This document shows, one piece after another, positions 47,091 through 54,745 of a stretch of 64,000 nt of DNA. The position numbers and the translations under genes were made by a program. The notes beneath the pieces are model-generated. The model was not told where the DNA came from and searched no databases. It saw only the letters and a program-made list of their open reading frames with translations. Where the stretch lies: assembly GCF_045207785.1 (NCBI RefSeq), contig NZ_CP108776.1:1612001-1676000 (forward strand). Reading direction: 5' to 3'. The first letter of the stretch is position 1, and each line of letters starts with the position of its first letter. Origin of the DNA: Embleya sp045207785 (lineage in GTDB: Bacteria > Actinomycetota > Actinomycetes > Streptomycetales > Streptomycetaceae).

Positions 47091-47149
47091 CCTGTTCAGC
47101 GTTTTACGGCCAAGGCGTGGCCCTGTTCAGCGTTTTGTGGCCAAGGCGT
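47091..47149. repeat. Two 28-bp direct repeats upstream of the AAA/TPR operon
   Basis: Copies at 47091-47118 and 47122-47149 share CCTGTTCAGCGTTTT and GGCCAAGGCGT with only two differences. The inverse of the last block, CGCCTTGGCC, occurs at 47077-47086. They lie 66-124 bases upstream of the AAA start, in promoter position for that operon. They could be tandem operator sites or the end repeats of a lost element. Confidence 0.7.
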
Positions 47150-47176
47150 ACGGCGAAGACCGCGCGCGACGTAGTG

Positions 47177-47205
47177 GTGGCCGGCTCGGTCAAGCGACCG
47201 GCCAC
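47177..47205. other. Stem-loop in intergenic debris
   Basis: GTGGCCGG (47177-47184) pairs with CCGGCCAC (47198-47205) around a 13-base loop that itself contains TCG/CGA. It lies between the 28-bp repeats and the recombinase remnant. Its role is unknown; it could be a terminator facing either direction. Confidence 0.35.
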
Positions 47206-47336
47206 ACCGGCAGGTCCGGCAGGTCCGGCAACAGCGATCCGTGCGGCCGGCCATGCGCGAGGCATCGCCGAGGACCTGACCCGATCCGAGGCCCCCTGCC
47301 CCTCGGCCCACGACCGCAGGCGACACCATCGAGCGC

Positions 47337-47704
47337 ATGTACGCCGCACAGCCCGACCCCGGCCAATCCTTCGCGGCGAAGGAGACAGCCCGAATGATCA
47401 CCGACTGCGACCGGAAGCTCACCCTCCAAGCCACCCGCGCCGAGGCCCTCGTCCGCACTCGCAACCTCACGGGCGCCCGACGCACGGAGAAGGAAGAGAT
47501 GGAAGCCCTCGTGCGCGACATCGGGGACGTCCCGCCGCACTCGCCGGGACAAAACCGCAGCTCAAAACGGCAGCTCAAAGCCGACACGTACACCGCGCTC
47601 CGGCTGAAACCCACCTACGCCCCGGAAACGCAACAAGTGCGAGCCGAGGCAAGCCTCGACCCGCACAAGTTGGGGTGATCGTCTGTGTCCGAGGGGGGAC
47701 TTGA
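47337..47704 (+). pseudogene. Large serine recombinase, C-terminal remnant (copy A)
   Basis: The frame starting at 47337 carries AAKETARMITDCDRKLT, then EEMEALVRDIGDVP and AEASLDPHKLG. This is the coiled-coil/C-terminal end of actinomycete phage-type serine recombinases (their tails read TDCDxKL-x-RYRAAL and RAEA-x-IDPH). Relative to copy B near 60.1-60.5 kb it lacks 21 residues after KLT and has four extra residues after DVP. The usual terminal VCVRGGT is present only after a +1 shift, ending at 47704. The catalytic N-terminal domain is absent. It is on the opposite strand to the surrounding genes. Confidence 0.75.
47371..47693 (+). repeat. Island-flanking direct repeat, copy A
   Basis: Nucleotide-level homology with 60140-60513 in the same orientation, from TCGCGGCGAAGGAG to GTCTGTGTCCGAG. 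There is one 63-base deletion and one 12-base expansion relative to the other copy, and about four-fifths identity by eye elsewhere. The sequences outside these limits are unrelated. The two copies enclose the DISARM-like operon. Confidence 0.75.
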
Positions 47705-47706
47705 AC
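47689..47706 (-). other. tRNA T-arm-like sequence, possible attachment-site scar
   Basis: On the minus strand the sequence reads GGTTCAAGTCCCCCCTCG, the form of a tRNA T-loop with the start of the 3' acceptor strand. It sits exactly at the end of the recombinase remnant, where tRNA-integrating elements place their attachment site. The remainder of a tRNA is not present here: the bases beyond do not fold into the missing T-stem half, so only a fragment is claimed. Confidence 0.35.
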
Positions 47707-47745
47707 CATATCCCCAACCACTCCACCTGAACGGATTCTTTGACG

Positions 47746-49596
47746 TCAGAACAGGCCGGGCACCACCCCGTCCGGCGTGCCGACGAGGGCGATCCGGTCG
47801 AGGAAGGCGTTGTTCGTCTCGCAACTGGTTTCGGGAAGCAGGACGCAGGCGTGGCAGGCCGCGAGGTTGACGCTGTCGGCGCCGCTCGCCGCTGCCTCGG
47901 AGCAGAGGGGGTCGTTGGAACACCACGAGGCGCGGAGCAGCGCGGACTCCAGCGACGAGGCGAGGCGCTCGGGTTCGCCCTGGGCGACGATGCCACCGAG
48001 GCTTCCTGCGGAGTCGCTGGTCGCCGTATAGATGAGGAAGCCGGCCATGTCGTCGCCGATGTACAGGCGCTCGCGCAGGGACGCGGCCGGGTAGCCGCCG
48101 TCGAGGCTCCACTCGTTGATGAGCAGGTGCGCGAGCGTGTGCACCGCCAGGTAGCGGGGGGAGACCGGGGACGGCGGGACGGGCCGGTCGGAGTTGGCGT
48201 AGCGCTCCCGCAGTAGCGCCTCGTGGTTGAGTCGGACGCGTTCCGCGCGCTCCTGCGGCTGGGGTCGCCGCTCCCAGGCGGCGAGACGTTCCGGGTCGAG
48301 GCGGACGAAGACGCCCTCCCCGCTGACCTCGATGGCGGGCAGCCAGTCCGGCTTCCGGAGGGCGAGCGCGGCCCGGCGGGAACTGCTCGCGGGATCGCCG
48401 ACGGCCGGCTCCTCGACCCGGGTGAAGGAGTGCAACGCGCGGATCTCACGGACCCGCTTGACCAGCATGACCTGTCCGATGCCGTCCGGCGTCCGGTCAC
48501 CGCCGGGCCGCTCGCAGACGAAGTCCTGGAGCTCGTCCCGCCGGCCCTCCGGACGCTCACGTTGGAGGGTCCGGTACTCCTCCCGGTAGAGGAGATCGCG
48601 CGGCGACAGCGTGGCGTGCTCCTCGGTCGGCTGCTCCGCCTCCGCTTCACGGATCCGCAGTACGGCGGCGACCGCGTCGTCGACGGTCAGTCCCCGGTTC
48701 TTCTCCTCGAACTTCACCATCCTCAGGTAGGTGCGGATGTCGGCCTCGGCCCCGTCCTGGATGTTGCTCCAGTGGGGGCCGAGGGCCTTGAGCACGCCGT
48801 CGCTCCACGGTGGGATGGACAGGGCGGAGTGGACCACCGGGTACCACACGCTGAAGGAACCGCGCTGGAGGGTGCGCGGCGGCTCGCCACACTGCTGGGC
48901 GGGGGCGTCCTTGAGCCAGGGACGACGCCCGGTGCACCGGATGCCGAGGTCGCGGAGCGCCTGGCTGCGGAAGGCTCCCTCCATGGACACCTCCTTGGCG
49001 CCGCAGGTGCAGCCGATGACGACACCGCGGAGGGAGGCAGTGGAGCCTTCGGCGCGCAGGCGCAGCTTTCCGCCGCACCGGCCCGCCGAGCCGGCCTCGC
49101 CCGGCTCGTAGGAGGAGGAACGGTGGACCCACTTCCAGTACGGGAAGTCGTCGAGGTGGCCGTTGACGCAGGCCATCACGAATCGGGACGGGACGAGGTC
49201 CCGTTCACAGGCGCCGCAGACCGCCTTGTCCCTCGGCGGGTTGAACTTCGAGTAGTACTGCAGCTCGCGGCACTCCGGGCACGAGTACAACTGCGGGAAC
49301 CGGGCGGCCCGCACCCCGTCACGGGCGTCCTCCGGGTCGCCGGCGGGCGGCAGTTTGAACTCGTGGACACCCGTCACCCGCGTGAGGCGAGGCTCCCATA
49401 GGCTCCGGGTCCGGCTGACGTCCCAGGTGTCGAGCCCGGCGATCACGAAGGACTCGTTGTCGACCGCGATCATGGAGCCGACGCCGTAGGTGGTGACGGC
49501 CTGGGCACGGCGGATCTCGCCGAGCTTGCGCAGGCGCGTGATCGGCGCGCCGGGTCGGACGGTTCCTCGCTTGCGAGGGGGCGGCGGCGGGGTCAT
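47746..49596 (-). CDS. drmB: DrmB-like protein of a DISARM-type defence system (DUF1998)
   Basis: A 616-residue protein with the features of DrmB. An N-terminal GEIRRAQAVTTYGVGSMIAV motif is followed by a four-Cys zinc ribbon (CPECRELQYYS and CGACERDL), a second Cys pair in IGCTCGAKE and a C-terminal DUF1998 domain. In that domain are YLAVHTLAHLLI, YTATSDSAGSLGG and the Cys cluster CSNDPLCSE, ACHACVLLPETSC and NNAFLDR. DrmB acts with the DrmA helicase in DISARM. ATG 49596 overlaps the DrmA stop (ATGA). It is the last gene of the four-gene operon; the DrmC phospholipase-D-like protein that normally follows is missing. Confidence 0.85.
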   Translation of the reverse strand: MTPPPPPRKRGTVRPGAPITRLRKLGEIRRAQAVTTYGVGSMIAVDNESFVIAGLDTWDVSRTRSLWEPRLTRVTGVHEFKLPPAGDPEDARDGVRAARFPQLYSCPECRELQYYSKFNPPRDKAVCGACERDLVPSRFVMACVNGHLDDFPYWKWVHRSSSYEPGEAGSAGRCGGKLRLRAEGSTASLRGVVIGCTCGAKEVSMEGAFRSQALRDLGIRCTGRRPWLKDAPAQQCGEPPRTLQRGSFSVWYPVVHSALSIPPWSDGVLKALGPHWSNIQDGAEADIRTYLRMVKFEEKNRGLTVDDAVAAVLRIREAEAEQPTEEHATLSPRDLLYREEYRTLQRERPEGRRDELQDFVCERPGGDRTPDGIGQVMLVKRVREIRALHSFTRVEEPAVGDPASSSRRAALALRKPDWLPAIEVSGEGVFVRLDPERLAAWERRPQPQERAERVRLNHEALLRERYANSDRPVPPSPVSPRYLAVHTLAHLLINEWSLDGGYPAASLRERLYIGDDMAGFLIYTATSDSAGSLGGIVAQGEPERLASSLESALLRASWCSNDPLCSEAAASGADSVNLAACHACVLLPETSCETNNAFLDRIALVGTPDGVVPGLF

Positions 49597-52500
49597 CGCT
49601 TCTCCAGGAAGAAGGTCGCGGAGGCATCCACGTCGCGCAGGCTCCACAGCGTGGGCCAGCCCGTGCGACCCTCCGGGAGGTCGTTGTCGAAGGTACTGAG
49701 GAGAGCGGTCCTGCCACTCCTGGCGTGGGCTTCGTAGAGCATGTTCGGATCGGCGGCGGCAGCCTCGCGCCACCAGCCGACGAACTCGTCGAAGGCGGCG
49801 GCGGTGGCGTCGCGTTCCTGGGGCGCAACGCTCGCGACCCGCTTCAGCAGCGCGTCGCGAACAGCGCCGCTGACCTCGTCGACGGAGTCCTCGATCCGGG
49901 CCGCCGCCGCATTGTCGCGCGCACCCGGGATCATCAACCGCGCCAGGGCCACGATCACGGCGTGCAGGCCGCGGTCGCGGGCACGCGCCGAGAAGGGCGT
50001 GACGCTGGTGGACTCGACCTCGCGGTAGAGGGCGGAGTGGAAGTGCTGGAAGCTCTCGTAGTGCGAACGGTCCCGGGAACGAGTCGAGTTGAGCATGACT
50101 GCAACCAGGCCCGGATGGCGTCGACCGACCCGGCTGGTCGCCTGGATGTACTCGGCGGTGGTCTGCGGCTGGCCCATGACCGCCATCAGGCCGAGGCGGT
50201 CGACGTCGACTCCGACGGAGATCATGTTCGTGGCGAGCAGGACGTCGGTGGTGTCCGGGGACGGGAACCTGCGCTCGATGTCCTTGAGGCGCCTGGGGAT
50301 GTCGCTCGCGCTGGCCCTGCTGCTCAGCTCCGTCACCGCCTCGGGGTGGCGGGGCTTTTCGATGCCGTCGCGGGCGGCGAGTTGCTCCATCCGATCCTGC
50401 ACGTCATCGAAGACCTGGAGTTCGGCGGCGGACAACAGCCGCAGGCTGTTGAAGTAGCCGACGAGGGTCCAGTAGGCGTCCTTGACCTCGTCGTCGGCGT
50501 CGCCGAGCTGGACCTGGTGCAGCAGGGCGGCGTAGGTACGGATCAGCAGGGTGGACTGGCTGGTGCTGGAGGTCAACAGGCCGATGTACCGGCGGGTGGC
50601 CTTGTCCTCGCGGGAGGCCTCGACCGCGAACCAGGAGTCACGGGAGTCGAGTCCGGCCGGCGGGAACTGGCAGACCTCGCGGTTGAAGAGGTGCAGGCCC
50701 TGCTCGTCGGCGCGCCGGATGGTCGCCGTGGACGCGATCACCTTCGGCCGATTCGCCAGGATGTCCACCGCGGTCTCGTAGAGGCCGGTCAGGGTGCCGA
50801 GCGGGCCGGAGATGAGGTGGAGTTCGTCCTGGACGATCAGCTCCGGCGGCCGGGTCTCCTCCAGATCCCGGTTGAACAGCGCGGCCGTCCGCTCCCGCCA
50901 CGGCATGGAGGCGAACTTGTCGACGGTGGCGATGATCAGCGTCGGGTGTGCGGCATAGACGGAGTCGTCGACCAGGTGCACGGGGAGTCCGTCGCCGCGG
51001 TGGAACGCGCAGTCTGCATCCGGGCAGTGGACGTACATGCGGTCGCGTTCCGGCGCGGCCTCGTAGTTCGAGGCGTCGAGGCGGCTGCCGCACCAGGGGC
51101 ATGCCTGGAGCTGGACCGGGTTCTCCTTGTCGAGCGAGCGTCCGCCGGTGCGTAGGGCGTTCAACTTTTCGCCGGCCGTCACCAGGTCATTCGGGGTCGC
51201 CGACTTCCCCACCCACATGCCGATGGAGATGCCCTCCCGTCCCAGCTCGTCCTCGTGGCGAGAGCGGATCAGCTCCATGGCGCAGATCAGTGCGGTGGCG
51301 CGCTCGAACTGCTGGAGCGTCAGCAGTCGCAAGGTGTACCGCATCAGTACGGTGACACCGCCGCCGTGCACCGGGTCCTTGAGACGGCGCAGGAAGGTGG
51401 TGAAGGCGATCAGGCCGAGGTATGCCTCGGTCTTGCCACCACCGGTGGGGAACCAGAGCAGGTCGGCGATGTCGCGATCGGGATGATCGTCCTCGACGAT
51501 GCCCTGAAGGCAGAGCAGCAGGAAGCAGATCTGGAAGGGTCGCCAGTACTCCTTGCTTTCATCCGGTCCGGCGGCGGGCTTGCCCGTCTTGACCCAGGAC
51601 GTGCGCGCGCGCTGCTCGGCCATGGCGCGGGTGGCCAGCTGGAACGCCCGCATCGCGTGGGCGTGCGCGGGCTCGGAGAGCAGCGCGACGCCCACGCTCA
51701 TGCGGGTGAGCGCCGTCTCGCACGCCTCGATCCGCTCCTGCGCGGCGGCCTCGTACTCGGTGCCGGCCAGGGTCTCCGCCTCGGCCTTGCGTTCGCCGAT
51801 CCAGGCCCGGTAGCCGTCGAGGAGCGCGCCAAGCGCGTCCACCACCGCCTTCGGGTCGGCGTCGCCGAGACTGCGCATGGAGAGCGCATCGACGGCGATG
51901 GCTCGGTTCGAGTCGGTCAGCAGCACCTCGTGAGTCGGCACGAACTCGGTTCGGACCTCTGCGACGGCGGCGCGCCCGGTGGTCGTGGCACCGATCGGCG
52001 GAGGCGTCCAGTCCCAGGCTGCCGCGCAACCGTGGCCGGTGGCGAAACCGGGGGCGTGCCGGTGGAGCAACCGGCTGAGCATCAACTCCCGGTCGTGGCT
52101 GCCGGAGGAGGCACGGCGCTCGACGAAGGGCTCGGCGCCGGTCGTGAGTGCCCGGACCCGGAGGATGGGCTGGTAGTAGCAGGCGGTGTCCTTCAGCGCC
52201 CGGGCGCCGACCGTGCGGGTGTTGATCAGCGTGGCGGTGACGGTCACGGCGCCGTGCTCGCCTCTGGGACGTACCAGGACCCGGAGTTCCAGTCCCTCTG
52301 CGAGGGGCTGTCGGACCGTGCCCGGCGTTGTCACGTCCACCTCGACGTCGGCCAGGTCGAGCGGGATCCGGCGCCAGCGCTCGCGCTGTTCCTGGGTGCT
52401 GCGGGCCTCGATGCGCAAGGCCGCGACGGGATTGCCGTCGGCGTCCTCGGGGCGGTAGACGGCGGCCGTGGTCTGCAGCACGATCCGCTCCGCCACTGTG

Positions 52501-52829
52501 GGGTCCACGGCGAAGGTGAGCCCCATCGAGGAGGGCCGCCGAATGTTGGCGAGCGAGACGCCGCGCGCGACGGCGTCCTCCTCGCCGTCGGCGTCGCCGT
52601 CGCGGACGAGGGCGGGAGAGTCGTCTCCGTCGGCCTCGTGGCCGTCCCTGCTGCCGCGGGCAACCTCGGGCGTCTCCTGGGGGAATAGGACGCCGACCGG
52701 ATACATCGTCACCGGCGCGTCGTCCTTGAGGATCTCCTCGTCACCACCGACCGGACCGAGGAGGTCCAGACGGAGGGCGGCACCGAGCCGATCGCGCAGG
52801 GCGTAGTAGTCGTGGATGGAGGGGCTCAT
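49593..52829 (-). CDS. drmA: DrmA-like SF2 helicase of a DISARM-type defence system
   Basis: A 1078-residue superfamily 2 helicase. Walker A is WFPTGGGKT (Lys466), motif II is QDELH (about 667-671), motif III is IASTATIRRA and motif VI is QATSRVGRRHPG. A Cys4-type insertion (CPWCGSRLDAS and HCPDADCAFH) precedes motif II. The N-terminal 400 residues are a family-specific region without known motifs. This architecture and its coupling with a DUF1998 protein identify it as DrmA, the core DISARM translocase. ATG 52829 overlaps the UvrD-like stop (ATGA). It presumably recognises or threads invading DNA with DrmB. Confidence 0.87.
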   Translation of the reverse strand: MSPSIHDYYALRDRLGAALRLDLLGPVGGDEEILKDDAPVTMYPVGVLFPQETPEVARGSRDGHEADGDDSPALVRDGDADGEEDAVARGVSLANIRRPSSMGLTFAVDPTVAERIVLQTTAAVYRPEDADGNPVAALRIEARSTQEQRERWRRIPLDLADVEVDVTTPGTVRQPLAEGLELRVLVRPRGEHGAVTVTATLINTRTVGARALKDTACYYQPILRVRALTTGAEPFVERRASSGSHDRELMLSRLLHRHAPGFATGHGCAAAWDWTPPPIGATTTGRAAVAEVRTEFVPTHEVLLTDSNRAIAVDALSMRSLGDADPKAVVDALGALLDGYRAWIGERKAEAETLAGTEYEAAAQERIEACETALTRMSVGVALLSEPAHAHAMRAFQLATRAMAEQRARTSWVKTGKPAAGPDESKEYWRPFQICFLLLCLQGIVEDDHPDRDIADLLWFPTGGGKTEAYLGLIAFTTFLRRLKDPVHGGGVTVLMRYTLRLLTLQQFERATALICAMELIRSRHEDELGREGISIGMWVGKSATPNDLVTAGEKLNALRTGGRSLDKENPVQLQACPWCGSRLDASNYEAAPERDRMYVHCPDADCAFHRGDGLPVHLVDDSVYAAHPTLIIATVDKFASMPWRERTAALFNRDLEETRPPELIVQDELHLISGPLGTLTGLYETAVDILANRPKVIASTATIRRADEQGLHLFNREVCQFPPAGLDSRDSWFAVEASREDKATRRYIGLLTSSTSQSTLLIRTYAALLHQVQLGDADDEVKDAYWTLVGYFNSLRLLSAAELQVFDDVQDRMEQLAARDGIEKPRHPEAVTELSSRASASDIPRRLKDIERRFPSPDTTDVLLATNMISVGVDVDRLGLMAVMGQPQTTAEYIQATSRVGRRHPGLVAVMLNSTRSRDRSHYESFQHFHSALYREVESTSVTPFSARARDRGLHAVIVALARLMIPGARDNAAAARIEDSVDEVSGAVRDALLKRVASVAPQERDATAAAFDEFVGWWREAAAADPNMLYEAHARSGRTALLSTFDNDLPEGRTGWPTLWSLRDVDASATFFLEKR

Positions 52830-54745
52830 GAGGGAAGTCGCTCCGTGTTCGAGTCGTCGACCGGGTCGGTCCAGTCGAAGCGGCCAAGGCCGCTGAGGCG
52901 AGGCGCGAGCCAGGCTCCCGAGCTGCCGAGACCGGCACGCTCGGTCGCGATGTCGCTGCCTGCGACGGTTTCGACGCAGTCGATGTGGAGACCGGTGATC
53001 CGGCCCGGGACGTTGTACTCGGACCGACTGCCGTCGCGGCTGAGCATCAGGTGCAGGGCGCGACGGAATGTCTCCGACACCTCGCCGACGGGGCGACCGT
53101 CATGGAGGACCGCATACGGCGGCGTCTGGTCCTTGCCCTCCGGCAGGCGGTGGAGCAGGGACAGCTCGACGGCATCGCCGGAGTGGACCTCGTGACCGAG
53201 GTGTCGCTGAATCTCGACGGGGTCGGCTGCGTTACTTCGCACGCCTGGAGGGTGCGCGCGGCAGACGTCGAGGCCGAGTGCCTCGATGCCGTTGCGGGCC
53301 CACGATCGGCTACCTCCGATGTACCACCGGTCCAGCCGCCTGTCCTTGCGGACCAGCCAAGTGTTGGGACGGTCGAGTCGGTAGAGGTCGTCGCGAGGCC
53401 GGGTCATGGCGACGTAGAGGAGGCGGGCTTCCGCAGCCGGGTCGTAGTCGATCTTCTTCTTGGCCACGTCCTTCGGACGTCTCAGCTCCACCGGCTCCAC
53501 GACCAGGACGCGATCGAACTCCAGGCCCTTGGCGCGGTGCACCGACGAGACGACCAGCGACGCCCGTTCGGCTGCGGTGAGCTCGTCGGGGAGCCGCCCC
53601 TCCGCCACAGCCAGGCGCAGCGCACCGAGCTCGACCCGGCCACGCCGCTTGCCGGTGACTCGCCGCACCGCTCGCGCGAGCACCGACGGATCCAGGTCCG
53701 GCCGGGGGTCGAGGTCGGCGACCAGTTCGGCGAAGCGCCCCTCGGAGAGGTCTGCCGCGTCGGTGGCGGCGAGCAGGCCGGCGATCCAGGCGGGAGCGGG
53801 ACTATCTCGGACGGAGCGCTGGAGCCGGTGGTCCACGCGGGCCTCGTGCAAGGTCTGGCTGATGGAGAGCGCCTGACCGTTGTCCCGGCACAGGATCGCG
53901 GTCGGTCCGTCGAAGTACCGGAGCGAGTCCAGGACGAAGGCATCGTCCAGCGTGCCGAAGTGGGGGGCCTCGTCGAGCAGGAGTCGCAGCTCCCGGTGGA
54001 TCTGCTCGGCCTGCACCTCGGTCGGCTCCCGGCCGGTGGCCGGCCGCTGTAACCGGGGGCCGTATGGAAGGGCGACGCGGGCCTGCTCCGTGCGGGCTCG
54101 AAAGTTGTCGCCGAGGCGGATCTCGACCAGGTCCTCGGCGAACGAGCCACGGATCCAGTCGAAGAAGTAGTTCGTTTCCTGCGCCCGCTGGTCGGAATCT
54201 GTGACCTGGAAGCCGTAGACGGCCTGGGCGCCGTCCCCGACCACGGTGAAGCCGCTCTGTTCCCGGAAGCGGTCGAGGAGCACCTCGACCATCTCACGGC
54301 GCACCCCGACAAGATCCTGGACCTCGTCGATCAGCACGTGGGCGGGGGCGCCGAACTCCCCCGCCTCGACCGCGCCCCTCTCGATGCCCTCGGTGGCGGC
54401 CCTGATGCGATGATCGAAGGCGGTCCCCGACCAGTCGCGGTCCGGATACGCCCGATGCAGCAGGGTGGCCGCCCATGAGTCGAAGGTCTGAGCGCGCACC
54501 CGACGGGCCCCGTCGCCTCGGCTCTCGATCCGCTCGCGCAGCTCGCGCACGGCGGCCCGGGAGAAGCTGAGGACGAGGATCTCGTGCGCTTCCAACTCCT
54601 CCCGTTCGACCAGCGCTTTCAGCCGGCAGACCAGGGCGTGCGTCTTGCCGGCGCCGGCGCCCGCCGTGACCAGGGTGCGGGTGTCCCACGGCTGGTCGAC
54701 GACGGACCGCTGCGCCGGGGTGAGCGCGTGCTGCGGCTCGGTCAC
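52826..54745 (-). CDS. UvrD/Rep-family superfamily 1 helicase
   Basis: A 639-residue SF1 helicase. Walker A is VTAGAGAGKTHALV near residue 30, motif II is VLIDEVQDLVG, motif III is GDGAQAVYGF, motif V is VHRAKGLEFDRVLVV and motif VI is LLYVAMTRPRDDLY. The C-terminal 150 residues carry an accessory beta-rich region that does not look like a nuclease (no PD-(D/E)xK motif seen). GTG 54745 is chosen because it overlaps the preceding stop (GTGA); another GTG five codons earlier is possible. UvrD-like helicases are common accessory genes of defence operons, and coupling to DrmA places it in this system. Confidence 0.88.
   Translation of the reverse strand: MTEPQHALTPAQRSVVDQPWDTRTLVTAGAGAGKTHALVCRLKALVEREELEAHEILVLSFSRAAVRELRERIESRGDGARRVRAQTFDSWAATLLHRAYPDRDWSGTAFDHRIRAATEGIERGAVEAGEFGAPAHVLIDEVQDLVGVRREMVEVLLDRFREQSGFTVVGDGAQAVYGFQVTDSDQRAQETNYFFDWIRGSFAEDLVEIRLGDNFRARTEQARVALPYGPRLQRPATGREPTEVQAEQIHRELRLLLDEAPHFGTLDDAFVLDSLRYFDGPTAILCRDNGQALSISQTLHEARVDHRLQRSVRDSPAPAWIAGLLAATDAADLSEGRFAELVADLDPRPDLDPSVLARAVRRVTGKRRGRVELGALRLAVAEGRLPDELTAAERASLVVSSVHRAKGLEFDRVLVVEPVELRRPKDVAKKKIDYDPAAEARLLYVAMTRPRDDLYRLDRPNTWLVRKDRRLDRWYIGGSRSWARNGIEALGLDVCRAHPPGVRSNAADPVEIQRHLGHEVHSGDAVELSLLHRLPEGKDQTPPYAVLHDGRPVGEVSETFRRALHLMLSRDGSRSEYNVPGRITGLHIDCVETVAGSDIATERAGLGSSGAWLAPRLSGLGRFDWTDPVDDSNTERLPS

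Noticed and set aside
46901..47704. Long plus-strand frame over the AAA gene start and recombinase remnant
   Set aside because: Its first half is antisense to the AAA gene. Only its last residues (VCVRGGT) are meaningful, as the frameshifted recombinase tail.
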